A DNA stretch of 64,000 bases from Streptomyces sp. P9-A4 (GCF_036634195.1 NZ_JAZIFY010000001.1:2118501-2182500); one strand, 5' to 3'. Counted from the first letter of the stretch, positions 49,326-59,373 are shown. Numbers and translations: made by a program. The notes: generated from the letters alone by a model not told the origin.

Positions 49326-50168
49326 ATGGAGAGCAGCGTGCCGAGCCTGGCGTCGATCGAGAACTGGCCCGTCCCCACCGCGGCCGCCGCCGTGGTCCGC
49401 GCGGACGGCACCCTGGCCGGGGCGTACGGCCCCACCGGGCGGCGCTTCCCGCTCGCCTCCGTCACCAAGCCGCTCGCGGCGTACGCCGTCCTCGTCGCGT
49501 ACGAGGAGGGGGCGATCGACCTGGACGAGCCGGCCGGGCCCGAGGGCGCGACCGTCCGCCACCTGCTCGCCCACACCTCGGGGCTCGCCTTCGACGAGAA
49601 CCGGGTGATGGCCGCGCCGGGCACCCGCAGGATCTACTCCAACACCGGCTTCGAGGCGCTCGGCGACCATCTCGCCAAGGCGACCGACATCCCCTTCGCC
49701 GAGTATCTGCACCAGGCGGTCCTTGAGCCGCTGGGCATGACGTCGACGAGCCTGGACGGCTCGCCCGCGAAGGACGGCGTGTCGACCGTGGACGACCTGG
49801 TGCGGTTCGCCGCCGAGGTGCAGGCGCCGCGGCTGCTCGACCCGCGCACGGTCCTGGAGGCGATGACCGTCGCGTACCCCGGTCTGACCGGCATCCTGCC
49901 CGGTTACGGGCACCAGCGGCCGAACGACTGGGGGCTGGGCTTCGAGATCCGCGACGGCAAGACCCCGCACTGGACGGGCGCGAGCTCCTCGCCGCGCACC
50001 TTCGGCCACTTCGGCCAGTCCGGCACGTTCCTGTGGGTCGACCCGGACGTCCGGGCCGCGTGTGTGGCGCTCACCGACCGGCCCTTCGGGGCGTGGGCGG
50101 TGGAGGCGTGGCCGCCGTTCACGGACGCGGTGCTGGCGGAGCTGCGGGCGGCGTCCCGGTCCTCGTAA
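49326..50168 (+). CDS. Serine beta-lactamase-like hydrolase (class C / PBP fold)
   Basis: A 280-residue protein from ATG 49326. The nucleophile is LASVTKPL (S45-x-x-K48), the second motif YSN in RRIYSNTGFEALGDHLA, and the KTG-equivalent HFGQSGTFLWVDP. Lacks an obvious signal peptide, so probably a cytoplasmic esterase/peptidase of the beta-lactamase family. Divergent from the MerR gene. Confidence 0.88.
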   Translation: MESSVPSLASIENWPVPTAAAAVVRADGTLAGAYGPTGRRFPLASVTKPLAAYAVLVAYEEGAIDLDEPAGPEGATVRHLLAHTSGLAFDENRVMAAPGTRRIYSNTGFEALGDHLAKATDIPFAEYLHQAVLEPLGMTSTSLDGSPAKDGVSTVDDLVRFAAEVQAPRLLDPRTVLEAMTVAYPGLTGILPGYGHQRPNDWGLGFEIRDGKTPHWTGASSSPRTFGHFGQSGTFLWVDPDVRAACVALTDRPFGAWAVEAWPPFTDAVLAELRAASRSS

Positions 50169-50182
50169 GGGACGGGGCCGCG

Positions 50183-50824
50183 CTATTCGTCGCAGCGTGC
50201 GACCGGCAGGGCACCGTCCGGGCCGGTGATCGACACGTCGACCAGGCCGGCCGGGTGTTCCGCGTAGGCGGTCGTGCAGACCAGCTGGCGGACGGCCGAC
50301 TCCGACAGTTCCCTGACGGGGAAGGGCGCCCGGAGCCGGAGCAGCCGGCGTCCCGAGACCGGACCGGCCGGGTCCGGTGTGACGTGCAGGCCGCCGGCGG
50401 TGGCGGCGTCGGGCAGGGCCGTGGTGATGCCCGCCGCGGCCTCCTCGGGCCCGGGGCCGGCCAGGAGCACCGCGAGGATCTTGTCGGTGGCGATCGACCC
50501 CGAGCGCAGCTCGCCGAGCAACGACTTGTCGTCGGGGCCGGCCCCTTCGTGGACGGACGCGCCCGTGCCGCCCGACCTGCTGCTGGCCACCGGGACGGGG
50601 CGGATGGGCTCTCGGGCCACCGGCATCGACCGGCCGTCCGGGCCGAGGAAGTAGAGCACGGTCCGGTACTCGGGGATCGGGGCGACGGCGACGGTCGCGG
50701 CGCCGCCCGCCTCGACGACGTCGCTCTCCTGTATGCCGCAGGCCGTCGCCGTCAGCGTCAGCAGGGCGAGCAGCGCCGCGGCGGCCGGGCGGCGCACCCC
50801 GACGGCGGCCGGGCGGCGCCTCAC
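50183..50824 (-). CDS. Lipoprotein of the kinase operon
   Basis: A 213-residue protein from GTG 50824, whose start overlaps the kinase stop (GTGA). Signal VRRPAAAALLALLTLTATAC with lipobox TATAC; the mature part has PEYRTVLYFLGPDGRSMPVA and PFPVRELSESAVRQLVCTTA. Gene order regulator-kinase-lipoprotein recalls the cell-envelope CseBCA type, where the lipoprotein tunes signalling; identity with that system is not claimed. Confidence 0.8.
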   Translation of the reverse strand: MRRRPAAVGVRRPAAAALLALLTLTATACGIQESDVVEAGGAATVAVAPIPEYRTVLYFLGPDGRSMPVAREPIRPVPVASSRSGGTGASVHEGAGPDDKSLLGELRSGSIATDKILAVLLAGPGPEEAAAGITTALPDAATAGGLHVTPDPAGPVSGRRLLRLRAPFPVRELSESAVRQLVCTTAYAEHPAGLVDVSITGPDGALPVARCDE

Positions 50825-52338
50825 AGCGGCATCCGTACGGTGAAGACGGCCCCGCCCGCCGGGTGGTTGGCCGCCGTGACCGTGCCTCCGTGCAGCCGTA
50901 CGTTCTCCAGGGTGATCGCGAGGCCGAGACCGCTGCCCGCCGAGCGGGTGCGGGCCTGGTCCGCCTTGTAGAAGCGGTCGAAGACATGGGGCAGGACGTC
51001 CGGGTGGATGCCCGGCCCCCGGTCGGCGATCTCGGTCACCAGTTGGTCCCCCTCCGCGTACAGCCGGACCGTGACCGGCGTCCCGCCGTGCCGCAGGGCG
51101 TTGCCGACGAGGTTGGCGACGACGACGTCGAAGCGGCGCGGGTCGAGCCGGGCCCTGATCCCCTCCGTGAGGTACGGGACGACCCGGTCCGGATCGGTCC
51201 AGTGGCGGTTCTGGAGAGTCTTGCGTACGCAGTCCGCCGCGTCGACCTCGTCGGTGTGGAGTTCGGCGGCGCGCGCGTCGAAGCGGGAGATCTCCATGAG
51301 GTCCTCGACGAGCACGGCGAGCTTGCCGGTCTCGGCGCTGATCAGCCGGACCGCGCGGGCGGTGTCGCTGTCGAGGCTCCCGGCGTCCTCGTCGAGGACC
51401 TCGGTGACCGCGAGCATCCCGGCGAGCGGGGTGCGCAGCTCGTGGGAGACGTCGGAGGCGAAGCGGCGGGCCCGGGCCTCGGCGTCCCTGAGTTCCGCGA
51501 CGGAACGTTCCAGCTCGGCGGCGGACTCGTTGAACGTACGGGCGAGATCGGCGAGTTCGTCGCGGCCCTTGGCGTGGATACGGGTGTCGAGCCGGCCGCG
51601 CCCCATGCTGTGGGCGGCGTGGCGCAGCTCCCGTACCGGCCGCAGCACGCTGCGCGCGGCGATCAGCGCGGGGATGAGCGCGACGGCGAGGGCGGGGAGG
51701 GCGCCGTCGCGGGCGGCCGCCACCATGGCCTCCACGTTCGCCTCCTCCGCGCCGAGGTCCATGACGGCGTAGAGGACCAGACCGGTGCGCTGGGGCGGTC
51801 CGCCGGGCGAGTGGGCCAGGAAGACGGCGGGGACGGCGATCGTGAGGTACGGGACGCCGCCCTTGACCACCCGCTGGAAGCTGCCGTGCGGGACGGCCTG
51901 GTCGGCGGCGCGGGCCCGCAGCTCCGGGGTGATGACGGAGGAGGAGGGCCGGTCGGTGGAGGAGACACGGAGGGTGCCGTACTCGGCGTAGACCCGCCAG
52001 GGGCGGGGCTTGCCCTGTCGGGCGATCTGCATGAGCGAGTCCCGCAGGTCGCCGGGGTCGACGGGCAGCTGGATGTTGAGGGCGTCGACCTGCTCGCGGA
52101 AGGCGGAGACGGCGGTGTTCTGGGTCTGCTCCAGGATGGCGTTGCGGGCGGCCCGGTAGGTGAGGGCGGCGGTGGTGCCGCAGCCGACGGCGGCGACGAG
52201 GAGGAAGGCGAGGACGAGCCGGGTGCGCAGGCCGAAGGGGTGCGGGCGCAGCCGGGGGCTGCGGGCCCGCCGCCGGGGCTCGCGACGGGGTTCCACCCTG
52301 TCCCCGGTGTACGGCTCCGGGCTCACACAGGCCTTCAC
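50821..52338 (-). CDS. OmpR-linked sensor histidine kinase
   Basis: A 505-residue kinase from GTG 52338 (GTGA overlap with the regulator stop). One N-terminal membrane helix (LRTRLVLAFLLVAAVGCGTT), an extracytoplasmic sensor, a second helix near ALPALAVALIPALIAARSVL, HAMP, then HisKA ASDVSHELRTPLAGMLAVTE and HATPase VVVANLVGNALRHGGTPVTV, SAGSGLGLAITLENVRLHGG. Complete, no damage. Confidence 0.93.
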   Translation of the reverse strand: MKACVSPEPYTGDRVEPRREPRRRARSPRLRPHPFGLRTRLVLAFLLVAAVGCGTTAALTYRAARNAILEQTQNTAVSAFREQVDALNIQLPVDPGDLRDSLMQIARQGKPRPWRVYAEYGTLRVSSTDRPSSSVITPELRARAADQAVPHGSFQRVVKGGVPYLTIAVPAVFLAHSPGGPPQRTGLVLYAVMDLGAEEANVEAMVAAARDGALPALAVALIPALIAARSVLRPVRELRHAAHSMGRGRLDTRIHAKGRDELADLARTFNESAAELERSVAELRDAEARARRFASDVSHELRTPLAGMLAVTEVLDEDAGSLDSDTARAVRLISAETGKLAVLVEDLMEISRFDARAAELHTDEVDAADCVRKTLQNRHWTDPDRVVPYLTEGIRARLDPRRFDVVVANLVGNALRHGGTPVTVRLYAEGDQLVTEIADRGPGIHPDVLPHVFDRFYKADQARTRSAGSGLGLAITLENVRLHGGTVTAANHPAGGAVFTVRMPL

Positions 52339-53018
52339 AGCGGTCCGAAGCGGTAGCCGAAGCCGCGCAGGGTCTGGATGTAGCGGGGTTCGCCCGGGGT
52401 GTCCTCGATCTTGTTCCGCAGCCGTCGGACACAGGCGTCGACCAGCCGGGCGTCGCCGTGGTAGCTGTGCTCCCAGACGTGTTCGAGGAGTTGCTGGCGG
52501 CTGAAGACCTGCTCGGGGGCGGCGGTGAGGTGGAGCAGCAGTTTCAGCTCGGAGGGGGCGAGGCCGAGGCGCTCGCCGGACTTGGCGACGGTGAGCCCGG
52601 CCCGGTCGATGGCCAGTTCCCCGTGGAACTCGACGGCGGCCTTGCTGCCGCCGGGCTCCTCGATGCGGCGGAGCACCGCCCGTATCCGGGCCTCGATGAC
52701 CTCGGTACGGGCGGGCTTGACGATGTAGTCGTCGGCGCCGGCCTCCAGGCCGACGACCACGTCGAAGTCGTCGCCGCGGGCGGTCAGCATGATGATCGGC
52801 AGCTGGCTGCTCTCGCGGACGGTACGGCACACCTGGACGCCGTTCATGCCGGGCAGCATCAGGTCGAGCAGCAGCAGATCGGGCCGGAACTCACCGAGGG
52901 CGGCGAGCCCGGCCTCCCCGGTGGGCGCGGTCCGCACCTCGTGGCCGCGGCGGCGCAGCCCGATCTCGACTCCTTCGCGGACGGAGGGGTCGTCTTCTAT
53001 CAGGAGCACGCGGGGCAT
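52335..53018 (-). CDS. OmpR-family response regulator
   Basis: A 227-residue regulator: receiver with D52 in LLLLDLMLPGMNG, conserved K in DDYIVKPART, and a winged helix LGLAPSELKLLLHLTAAPEQ with DARLVDACVRRLRNKIEDTP and GFGYRFGPL. Coupled to the downstream kinase and lipoprotein genes. Separated by 51 bases from the flippase gene downstream of the other operon. Confidence 0.95.
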   Translation of the reverse strand: MPRVLLIEDDPSVREGVEIGLRRRGHEVRTAPTGEAGLAALGEFRPDLLLLDLMLPGMNGVQVCRTVRESSQLPIIMLTARGDDFDVVVGLEAGADDYIVKPARTEVIEARIRAVLRRIEEPGGSKAAVEFHGELAIDRAGLTVAKSGERLGLAPSELKLLLHLTAAPEQVFSRQQLLEHVWEHSYHGDARLVDACVRRLRNKIEDTPGEPRYIQTLRGFGYRFGPL

Positions 53019-53069
53019 CTGTGGAGTATCCCAAGGTGGACGGGCCCCTCGTGCGGAGGGGGCGGTGGG

Positions 53070-54755
53070 TCAGGTGCGGCGGGCGAGGCCGCGCAGCCGG
53101 CCGGACCCGGCCGTGAGGAGGGACCGCAGTTCGGTGAGGCGGAAGGGGCGGGCGAGGACGGCGAAGACCCCGAGGACGGTGAGGGCGCCGGCGAGGCCGG
53201 CGGGTACGGCTCCGGCGGGGCCGGTGAGGTCGGTGACGAGGAGCCCGTACCCGGCGGCGGGCACGGCGGCGAGCAGCAGGCGCACGATCGCGGGGACGGC
53301 ACCTTCGGAGGCCTCGGGGTCCCCGGCGCCGGCGCTCCCGCCACCGTCCTCCCTGCCCCCCGACAGCCTCCGCCTCAGCACGTACGCCGTGACTCCCCAG
53401 CCCACCCACAGGGCGAGCGAGTACCCGGCCGCCATCCCCGCGACGGCCCAGCGCGTCGGCAGGGTCGCGTACGCGGTGAACGAGAGAAGCGCGTTGAGTC
53501 CCGCGATGACCAGGTTGAGCGTGAACGGCGTGCGGGTGTCGCGCAGGGCGTAGAAGGCGCGGGTGCACACGTACTGTCCGGACAGCGCGACGAGGCCGGG
53601 TGCGAAGGCCATCAGGATCCACGACATGGCGCGGATGTCGTCGGCGCCGGTCGCCCCGTACCGGAAGACGACCGTCATCAGGGGGACGGCGAGCGCGAGG
53701 AGCGCGCAGGCGGCGGGGACGACGGCCGCCGCGCTGGTCCGCAGGGCGTACGAGACGTCCCGCCGGACCCCGGCGAGGTCGCCGTCGGCCGCCGCGCCGC
53801 TCATCCGGGGCAGCAGTGCGGTGACGAGGGAGACGGTGATGATGCCGTGCGGGACGGTCCACAGCAGATAGGCGTTGTTGTACGCGGCGAGGCCCGAACC
53901 GCCGCCGGTGGCCGTGCCGCCCGCCGAGGTGGCGAGCAGGGTGGTCACCCAGTACGCGCCCTGGTTGGTGAGGACGAGCAGCACCAGCCAGCCGGCCGAG
54001 CGCAGCGGGGCGGCGAGGCCGCTGCCCCGCCAGTCGAAGCGGGGCCGCCAGCGGAAGCCCGCGGCGCGCAGCGAGGGCACGAGGGCGAGGGCCTGGAGGG
54101 CGATGCCCGCGGTGGTTCCCCAGCCGAGCAGCGCGGTCTCGCCGGGGGTGAGTTCTCCGCCGTCGCTGACGACGAGGAAGAGGCCGAAGACGGCGACGAC
54201 GACCACGTTGTTGAGGACGGGGGTCCACATCATGGCGCCGAAGCGGCCCCGGGCGTTGAGGACCTGTCCGAGGAGGGTGAAGAGGCCGAGGAAGAGGATC
54301 TGCGGCAGGCACGCGCGCGCGAAGGCGACGGTCATCTCCCGCTGCGGGCCCGCGTAGTCGGTGTACAGGTCGACGATCTGCGGGGCGGCGAGCACCGCGG
54401 CCGCCGTGAGGGCGGTGAGGGCGAGCGCGCAGAGGGTGAGGAGCCGGTCGGTGTAGGCGACTCCGCCGTCGGCGTGTTCCTTGGCGGCCTTGACCAGTTC
54501 GGGGACGAAGACGGCGTTGAGGGCGCCGCCGAGGAGCAGCATGTAGACGATGGTGGGGACGGAGTTGCCGACCGCGTAGCCGTCGGCGACGTAGCCCGCG
54601 CCGAGCGCGGCGGCGACGACGGCGGCCCGGACGAAGCCGGTGGCGCGGGAGACGAGCGAACCGGCGGCCATCAGCGCGCCGCTGCGCAGCGCGGTGGGCG
54701 CGGCCTTGGCCGCCGCCGGCCGGTCGGCGGTGAGCGTGGCGGTGGTGCCCGTCAT
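53070..54755 (-). CDS. murJ: MurJ/MviN-family lipid II flippase
   Basis: A 561-residue protein with about 14 membrane helices. Family marks: SLVSRATGFVRAAVVAAALG near the N-terminus, LLGGALNAVFVPELVKAAKE, and FYALRDTRTPFTLNLVIAGL. It flips lipid-linked peptidoglycan precursor. Its ATG overlaps the FemX-type gene stop (ATGA), tying precursor bridge formation and export. Streptomyces also has another MurJ elsewhere, so this may be the paralogue dedicated to this pair. Confidence 0.88.
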   Translation of the reverse strand: MTGTTATLTADRPAAAKAAPTALRSGALMAAGSLVSRATGFVRAAVVAAALGAGYVADGYAVGNSVPTIVYMLLLGGALNAVFVPELVKAAKEHADGGVAYTDRLLTLCALALTALTAAAVLAAPQIVDLYTDYAGPQREMTVAFARACLPQILFLGLFTLLGQVLNARGRFGAMMWTPVLNNVVVVAVFGLFLVVSDGGELTPGETALLGWGTTAGIALQALALVPSLRAAGFRWRPRFDWRGSGLAAPLRSAGWLVLLVLTNQGAYWVTTLLATSAGGTATGGGSGLAAYNNAYLLWTVPHGIITVSLVTALLPRMSGAAADGDLAGVRRDVSYALRTSAAAVVPAACALLALAVPLMTVVFRYGATGADDIRAMSWILMAFAPGLVALSGQYVCTRAFYALRDTRTPFTLNLVIAGLNALLSFTAYATLPTRWAVAGMAAGYSLALWVGWGVTAYVLRRRLSGGREDGGGSAGAGDPEASEGAVPAIVRLLLAAVPAAGYGLLVTDLTGPAGAVPAGLAGALTVLGVFAVLARPFRLTELRSLLTAGSGRLRGLARRT

Positions 54756-55927
54756 CGGCGGGCCAGGTACGCGTGGAAGGCGCGGTACAGCGCCTGGTTG
54801 GTCGTCCCCTGCATCGGTGTCTCCCACTCCCCCAGTGTCTCGACGACCTGTCCGCCCGTGCCGAGCTTCCAGCGGAGGAGCCCGTGGGCGCGGTCGCCCG
54901 GATCGAGGGTGGAGGGTACCCCGCGCAGGTCGTAGACGGCGGCGCCGAGGGCGTGCGCGTCGAGCAGCATGCGCCACTGGAGGGCGTTGGAGGGGCGGAC
55001 CTCGCGTCGGTGGTCGGCGGAGGCGCCGGTCTGGTACCAGACGCGCCCGCCGACCGTGACCATGGTGTGGGCGGCGAGGATCTCGCCCTCGTGGCGGGCG
55101 AGATAGAGCTTCATCCGGCCGGGCATCTCGGCGTTGAGGACGGTGTACTGGCGCTCGTAGTACGCGAGGGAGCGGCCGAGGCGGAAGCCGTCGCGTTCCT
55201 CGGTGATGCGGAGCAGCCGGTAGAACTCGGGCAGGTCGGCGGCGGAGCCGACGGTGATCTCGACGCCGGACTTGCGGGCCTTGCGGACGTTGCGCCGCCA
55301 TTCCTGGTTGAGGCCGGTCCACAGGTCGTCGGTGGTGCGTCCGGTCAGCGGGACCTGGAAGACGTGCCGGGGCTGGGCGTCGGCGCCGTCCTCGGACTCG
55401 CCGCCGCAGCGCCGCCAGCCGCGTGCCCTGAGCCGGTCGGCGACGACGGTGCCGAGCGGGTCGACCTCGTCGGCGAGCACGTCGGAGAGGCGGCGCCCGG
55501 GACCGCTGCCCGCCTTGACGGTGGCGGCGTTCCACCGCCGGTAGGCGGGGCCGGGGCCGATGCGTACGGCGAAGGCGCCCGAGGCCCGCAGATGTCCGAG
55601 CAGCGGGGAGAGCCAGCCGTCGACGTCGGGGTCCGCCCAGTCGGCGACGGGCCCCTCGGGAAGGTAGGCGAAGTACTTCCGGGTGCCGGGGAAGGGGCGC
55701 AGCAGCACCAGGGCGACCCCTTCGAGTGCCCCGGACTCGGGTCCCCAGCCGATGAGCTGGTGGTTCCAGCCGTCCTTCACCTGGGCCCAGGAGGGGACTT
55801 GGAGGAAGCTGGGACCGTCCGCACCGGAGCGGGACGCGAGGAACGCGCGGTACGCCTCGGGGGTCACGGGCCCGAGCCGCAGGGCAGGGCGGGCGGCGGG
55901 TGCGGCCGTCACGAGCAGCGCTGACAC
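54752..55927 (-). CDS. femX: FemX/FemAB-type peptidoglycan interpeptide ligase
   Basis: A 391-residue protein of two GNAT-like subdomains: PSFLQVPSWAQVKDGWNHQL at the start, LNQEWRRNVRKARKSGVEIT (conserved N-x-R-x2-R), DGFRLGRSLAYYERQYTVL and YDLRGVPSTLDPGDRAHGLL-RWK late. It transfers glycine from tRNA to the lipid II stem lysine/DAP. AAGGAGG lies eight bases before GTG 55927. Coupled to murJ. Confidence 0.92.
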   Translation of the reverse strand: MSALLVTAAPAARPALRLGPVTPEAYRAFLASRSGADGPSFLQVPSWAQVKDGWNHQLIGWGPESGALEGVALVLLRPFPGTRKYFAYLPEGPVADWADPDVDGWLSPLLGHLRASGAFAVRIGPGPAYRRWNAATVKAGSGPGRRLSDVLADEVDPLGTVVADRLRARGWRRCGGESEDGADAQPRHVFQVPLTGRTTDDLWTGLNQEWRRNVRKARKSGVEITVGSAADLPEFYRLLRITEERDGFRLGRSLAYYERQYTVLNAEMPGRMKLYLARHEGEILAAHTMVTVGGRVWYQTGASADHRREVRPSNALQWRMLLDAHALGAAVYDLRGVPSTLDPGDRAHGLLRWKLGTGGQVVETLGEWETPMQGTTNQALYRAFHAYLARR

Positions 55928-56131
55928 AACGGAGCCTCCTTGTTCCGCCCCTCGGTGGTGGGGCGCACAGCAGGCTCACAGCCGAATTCGACGGGTGCGC
56001 GCGGCACATGTGACCGGACGGTGACGGTTCCGCCGCAGCCCCCGTCACATGGGCTCCGGGCCGCCCGGGAGCGGCCGGGGCGACCTACAGTCCGGAACAT
56101 CCCACCCGATTCCCTTACGCGGAGGTCTTCC

Positions 56132-57304
56132 GTGCTGCGCATACGCACATCCCGTCCCGCCCTCGCGGCAGTCGCACTGAGCGTCTCCCTCACGGCCTGT
56201 TCGGCCCAGGCGGCGAGCGGCCCCTCGAAGACGGCGGGGGCGCCCTCGTCGGCGGCGGCCCCGGCGAAGGTGAGGGTCGTGGACCCGGCGGCCGGCCGGC
56301 CGGTGACCGTGACCGCCTCGGGCGGCACGCTCGCCGAGGTGAAGGTCGTCGACGCGGACGGCGGGGCCCTCGCCGGCCGTACGAGTACGGGCGGCGCGAG
56401 CTGGATCTCGGACCGGAAGGCCGCGCCGGGCACCACGTACACGGTGCGGGTGACCTCCCGCGCCGGCGACGGCAAGGAGTCGACGACGACGTCCTCCTTC
56501 AGCACCCCGGAGGCGGAGAAGGTCAACAAGCTCACCCTGGCCCCCGGCAAGAACACCACCGTCGGCGTGGGCCACCCCCTCTCGATCGTCTTCGACCTCC
56601 CGGTGACGAAGAAGGCGGACGTGGAGAAGCAGCTGAAGGTCACCACCTCGAACGCCACCGAGGGGTCCTGGGGCTGGGTCAAGGACTACTCGGGCCGGGA
56701 CAGGGCCGACTGGCGCCCCAAGGAGTACTGGAAGCCGGGCACGAAGGTCACCCTGGAGGCCGACCTGAACGGCACGGACTCCGGCGGCGGCTGGTTCGTC
56801 CGCGACTACCGCACCGGCTTCACGATCGGCGCCTCGCAGATCGTGAAGGTCGACCTGGACCGGCAGAAGCTGACCCTGGTCAAGGACGGCCGCGCGATCC
56901 GTACGATCCCGGTCTCCGGCGGCACCCCGGGCGGCGACAAGCGGTCCTGGCGGGGCACGGCCGTGCTGATGGCGAAGGAGGGCACCATCAACATGAACTC
57001 GGAGACGGTGGGCCTCGGCGACGCCTACGACAAGGACGTCGACTACTCGATGCGGCTGACCTGGTCGGGCATGTACGCGCACGCGGCCCCGTGGAACGCG
57101 GCGTACTTCGGCAGGGCCAACAAGAGCTCCGGCTGCATCGGGATGAGCGACGAGAACGCCGCCTCCTTCTACGCCTCGGTGAAGGTCGGCGACCCCTTCG
57201 AGATCACCGGCAAGGACACCAAGGGCACGGTCGCCGAGGGCAACGGCTACGGGGCGTGGAACCTGAGCTGGGAGCAGTGGAAGCAGAAGAGCGCGCTCGC
57301 CTGA
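56132..57304 (+). CDS. L,D-transpeptidase (YkuD) lipoprotein
   Basis: A 390-residue protein from GTG 56132 with a lipoprotein signal (ALAAVALSVSLTACSAQAAS, TAC). Two Ig-like domains precede the YkuD domain, which contains TWSGMYAHAAPWNAAYFGRA (H) and NKSSGCIGMSDENAASF (catalytic C in S-x-G-C). Makes 3-3 or 4-3 cross-links. Divergent from femX with 204 bases between starts, which fits a wall-biosynthesis neighbourhood. Confidence 0.93.
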   Translation: MLRIRTSRPALAAVALSVSLTACSAQAASGPSKTAGAPSSAAAPAKVRVVDPAAGRPVTVTASGGTLAEVKVVDADGGALAGRTSTGGASWISDRKAAPGTTYTVRVTSRAGDGKESTTTSSFSTPEAEKVNKLTLAPGKNTTVGVGHPLSIVFDLPVTKKADVEKQLKVTTSNATEGSWGWVKDYSGRDRADWRPKEYWKPGTKVTLEADLNGTDSGGGWFVRDYRTGFTIGASQIVKVDLDRQKLTLVKDGRAIRTIPVSGGTPGGDKRSWRGTAVLMAKEGTINMNSETVGLGDAYDKDVDYSMRLTWSGMYAHAAPWNAAYFGRANKSSGCIGMSDENAASFYASVKVGDPFEITGKDTKGTVAEGNGYGAWNLSWEQWKQKSALA

Positions 57305-57338
57305 GGAACCCTCCGGGGGCCGTTGCCTCCCAGGGCGT

Positions 57339-58019
57339 TCACCCCAGGGCCTTGCGCCAGTCCCGCATCTCCCAGATCAGGACCTCCGCGTCGGCCGTGG
57401 CGGTCGGCCCGGGGCCACCGGTGTGGCCGGTGAGCCTGGCCGCGTCGCCGGGGCCGAGTTCCTCGCCGTCGAGCAGCAGCGCGCCCCGCACCACGTGGAC
57501 GTACGTGAAGTCGGCGGCCGGGACCTCGAACCGCTCCCCCGCGCGGGGGCGGTGGACATGCAGGCGGGCATCCGCCTCCGGGAGGTCGTACGGGTCCCCG
57601 AGACCGCGCACCACCTCGTACGACGGTTCCCCGCCCGGTACGAGCGGCGCGAGCCACATCTGCACGAAGACGAGCGGCACGTCGGCGTCGTTGCGCTCGA
57701 CGTGCCGGACGCCGCCCGCCGCGCTCAGCCGCTGGAGGTCGCCGGGCCGGACGACCGTGGTGCGACCGGCCGTGTCGTGGTGGGTGAGCTCGCCCTCCAC
57801 GACCCAGGTCACGATCTCCGTGTGGCTGTGCGGATGCTCCTCGAAGCCCGCGCCGGGCGCGAGCCGCTCCTCGTTGCAGGCGAGCAGGGCGCCGAAGCGG
57901 AGGTTGCCGGGGTCGTAGTGCGGCCCGAACGACAGGGCGTGCCGGGTCTCGATCCCGGCCGCCGGGTCGCCCCCGGGGTACCGCTCGTCGGCGCGCTGGA
58001 TGCGTATCACCTGCCCCAC
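57339..58019 (-). CDS. Pirin-family protein (bicupin)
   Basis: A 226-residue protein: first cupin with the metal motif PHSHTEIVTWVVEGELTHHD, second around FTYVHVVRGALLLDGEEL. Pirin quercetinase-type enzymes or redox sensors. Convergent with the L,D-transpeptidase gene (34 bases) and divergent from fasR. Confidence 0.92.
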   Translation of the reverse strand: MGQVIRIQRADERYPGGDPAAGIETRHALSFGPHYDPGNLRFGALLACNEERLAPGAGFEEHPHSHTEIVTWVVEGELTHHDTAGRTTVVRPGDLQRLSAAGGVRHVERNDADVPLVFVQMWLAPLVPGGEPSYEVVRGLGDPYDLPEADARLHVHRPRAGERFEVPAADFTYVHVVRGALLLDGEELGPGDAARLTGHTGGPGPTATADAEVLIWEMRDWRKALG

Positions 58020-58102
58020 GGTAGTGCGGGCCCCCGGGCCCGGCGGAGGCGAACCCGCCCCGACCCCGCACGGCGCCGTCCCGATAAGGCAGTCTTGTCC
58101 CC

Positions 58103-59284
58103 GTGCCAGAACCCACGAACGCCCCTCACCCGCACGCCGCGACCCTGAAGCGCCTCGAACAGTCCTCCGGGCGGCTCGCCGCGAACGCCATCGCCCGCAT
58201 GGACGAGACGCTGCCGTGGTACCGGGCGATGCCGCCAGAGAACCGGTCGTGGATCGGGCTGGTCGCCCAGGCCGGCATCGCCGCGTTCACCGAGTGGTTC
58301 CGGCACCCCGAGACCCCGCAGGCGATCTCGACGGACGTCTTCGGCACCGCGCCCCGCGAGCTGACCCGCGCGATCACCCTCCGCCAGACCGTCGAGATGG
58401 TGCGCACCACCATCGAGGTCATGGAGACGGCCATCGACGAGGTCGCCGCCCCCGGCGACGAGTCGATACTGCGCGAGGCACTCCTCGTCTACGCACGGGA
58501 GATCGCCTTCGCGACCGCCCAGGTGTACGCGCAGGCCGCCGAGGCCCGGGGCGCCTGGGACGCGCGGCTGGAATCCCTCGTGGTGAACGCGGTCCTCTCC
58601 GGCGAGGCCGACGAGGGTGCCGTCTCCCGCGCGGCGGCCCTCGGCTGGAACTCCCCCGACCATGTGTGCGTGATCCTCGGCACCGCCCCCGACGGCGACA
58701 GCGAGCTGACGGTCGAGGCCATCCGCCGGGCCGCCCGGCACGCCAAGCTCCAGGTGCTCACCGGAGTCCTCGGCAACCGTCTGGTCGTCATCGCGGGCGG
58801 CAACGACAATCCGCTGGCCGTGGCCAAGGCGCTGATCGGCCCGTACGCGGCGGGTCCCGTCGTGGCCGGCCCGGTCGTCCCCGACCTGCTCGCGGCGACC
58901 CGCTCCGCACAGGCGGCGGCCGCCGGCCTCAAGGCGTGCTCGGCGTGGCAGGACGCCCCTCGCCCGGTTCTCGCGGACGATCTCCTGCCGGAGCGCGCCA
59001 TCGCCTCCGACCCTTCGGCGCGCGAGCAGCTGGTGGAGGAGATCTACAGACCGCTGGAGGAAGCGGGCTCGGCGCTGCTCGAAACTCTCAGTGTGTACCT
59101 GGAGCAGGCCAGCAGCCTGGAAGGCGCGGCGCGGATGCTCTTTGTCCACCCCAACACCGTGCGCTACCGGCTCCGACGTGTGACCGACGTCACCGGCTGG
59201 TCACCCTCCGACGTTCGCTCCGCGTTCACTCTGCGGATCGCGCTCATCCTGGGACGCTTGGCCGACGGAGATCCGCAGTCCTAG
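58103..59284 (+). CDS. fasR: FasR, PucR-type activator of fatty-acid synthesis genes
   Basis: A 393-residue regulator with a C-terminal PucR helix-turn-helix (LFVHPNTVRYRLRRVTDVTG) and an N-terminal ligand domain beginning LEQSSGRLAANAIARMDETL. Located directly before fabD, the position of S. coelicolor fasR, whose product activates the fab operon. Starts at GTG 58103. It is separated from fabD by 89 bases where FasR would bind. Confidence 0.93.
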   Translation: MPEPTNAPHPHAATLKRLEQSSGRLAANAIARMDETLPWYRAMPPENRSWIGLVAQAGIAAFTEWFRHPETPQAISTDVFGTAPRELTRAITLRQTVEMVRTTIEVMETAIDEVAAPGDESILREALLVYAREIAFATAQVYAQAAEARGAWDARLESLVVNAVLSGEADEGAVSRAAALGWNSPDHVCVILGTAPDGDSELTVEAIRRAARHAKLQVLTGVLGNRLVVIAGGNDNPLAVAKALIGPYAAGPVVAGPVVPDLLAATRSAQAAAAGLKACSAWQDAPRPVLADDLLPERAIASDPSAREQLVEEIYRPLEEAGSALLETLSVYLEQASSLEGAARMLFVHPNTVRYRLRRVTDVTGWSPSDVRSAFTLRIALILGRLADGDPQS

Positions 59285-59373
59285 ACTTTTGTCGAACACC
59301 AACAATTCCCCCGACGGTTCTTCGTCCCTGTCCCCACGGGCGCCAGGAGCCGTCCCCAAGAGAGAGTGTGAGG

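Noticed and set aside
50183..53018. Naming the two-component operon cseABC or afsQ
   Set aside because: Gene order is similar but sequence recall is not strong enough to separate these from other OmpR-type systems.
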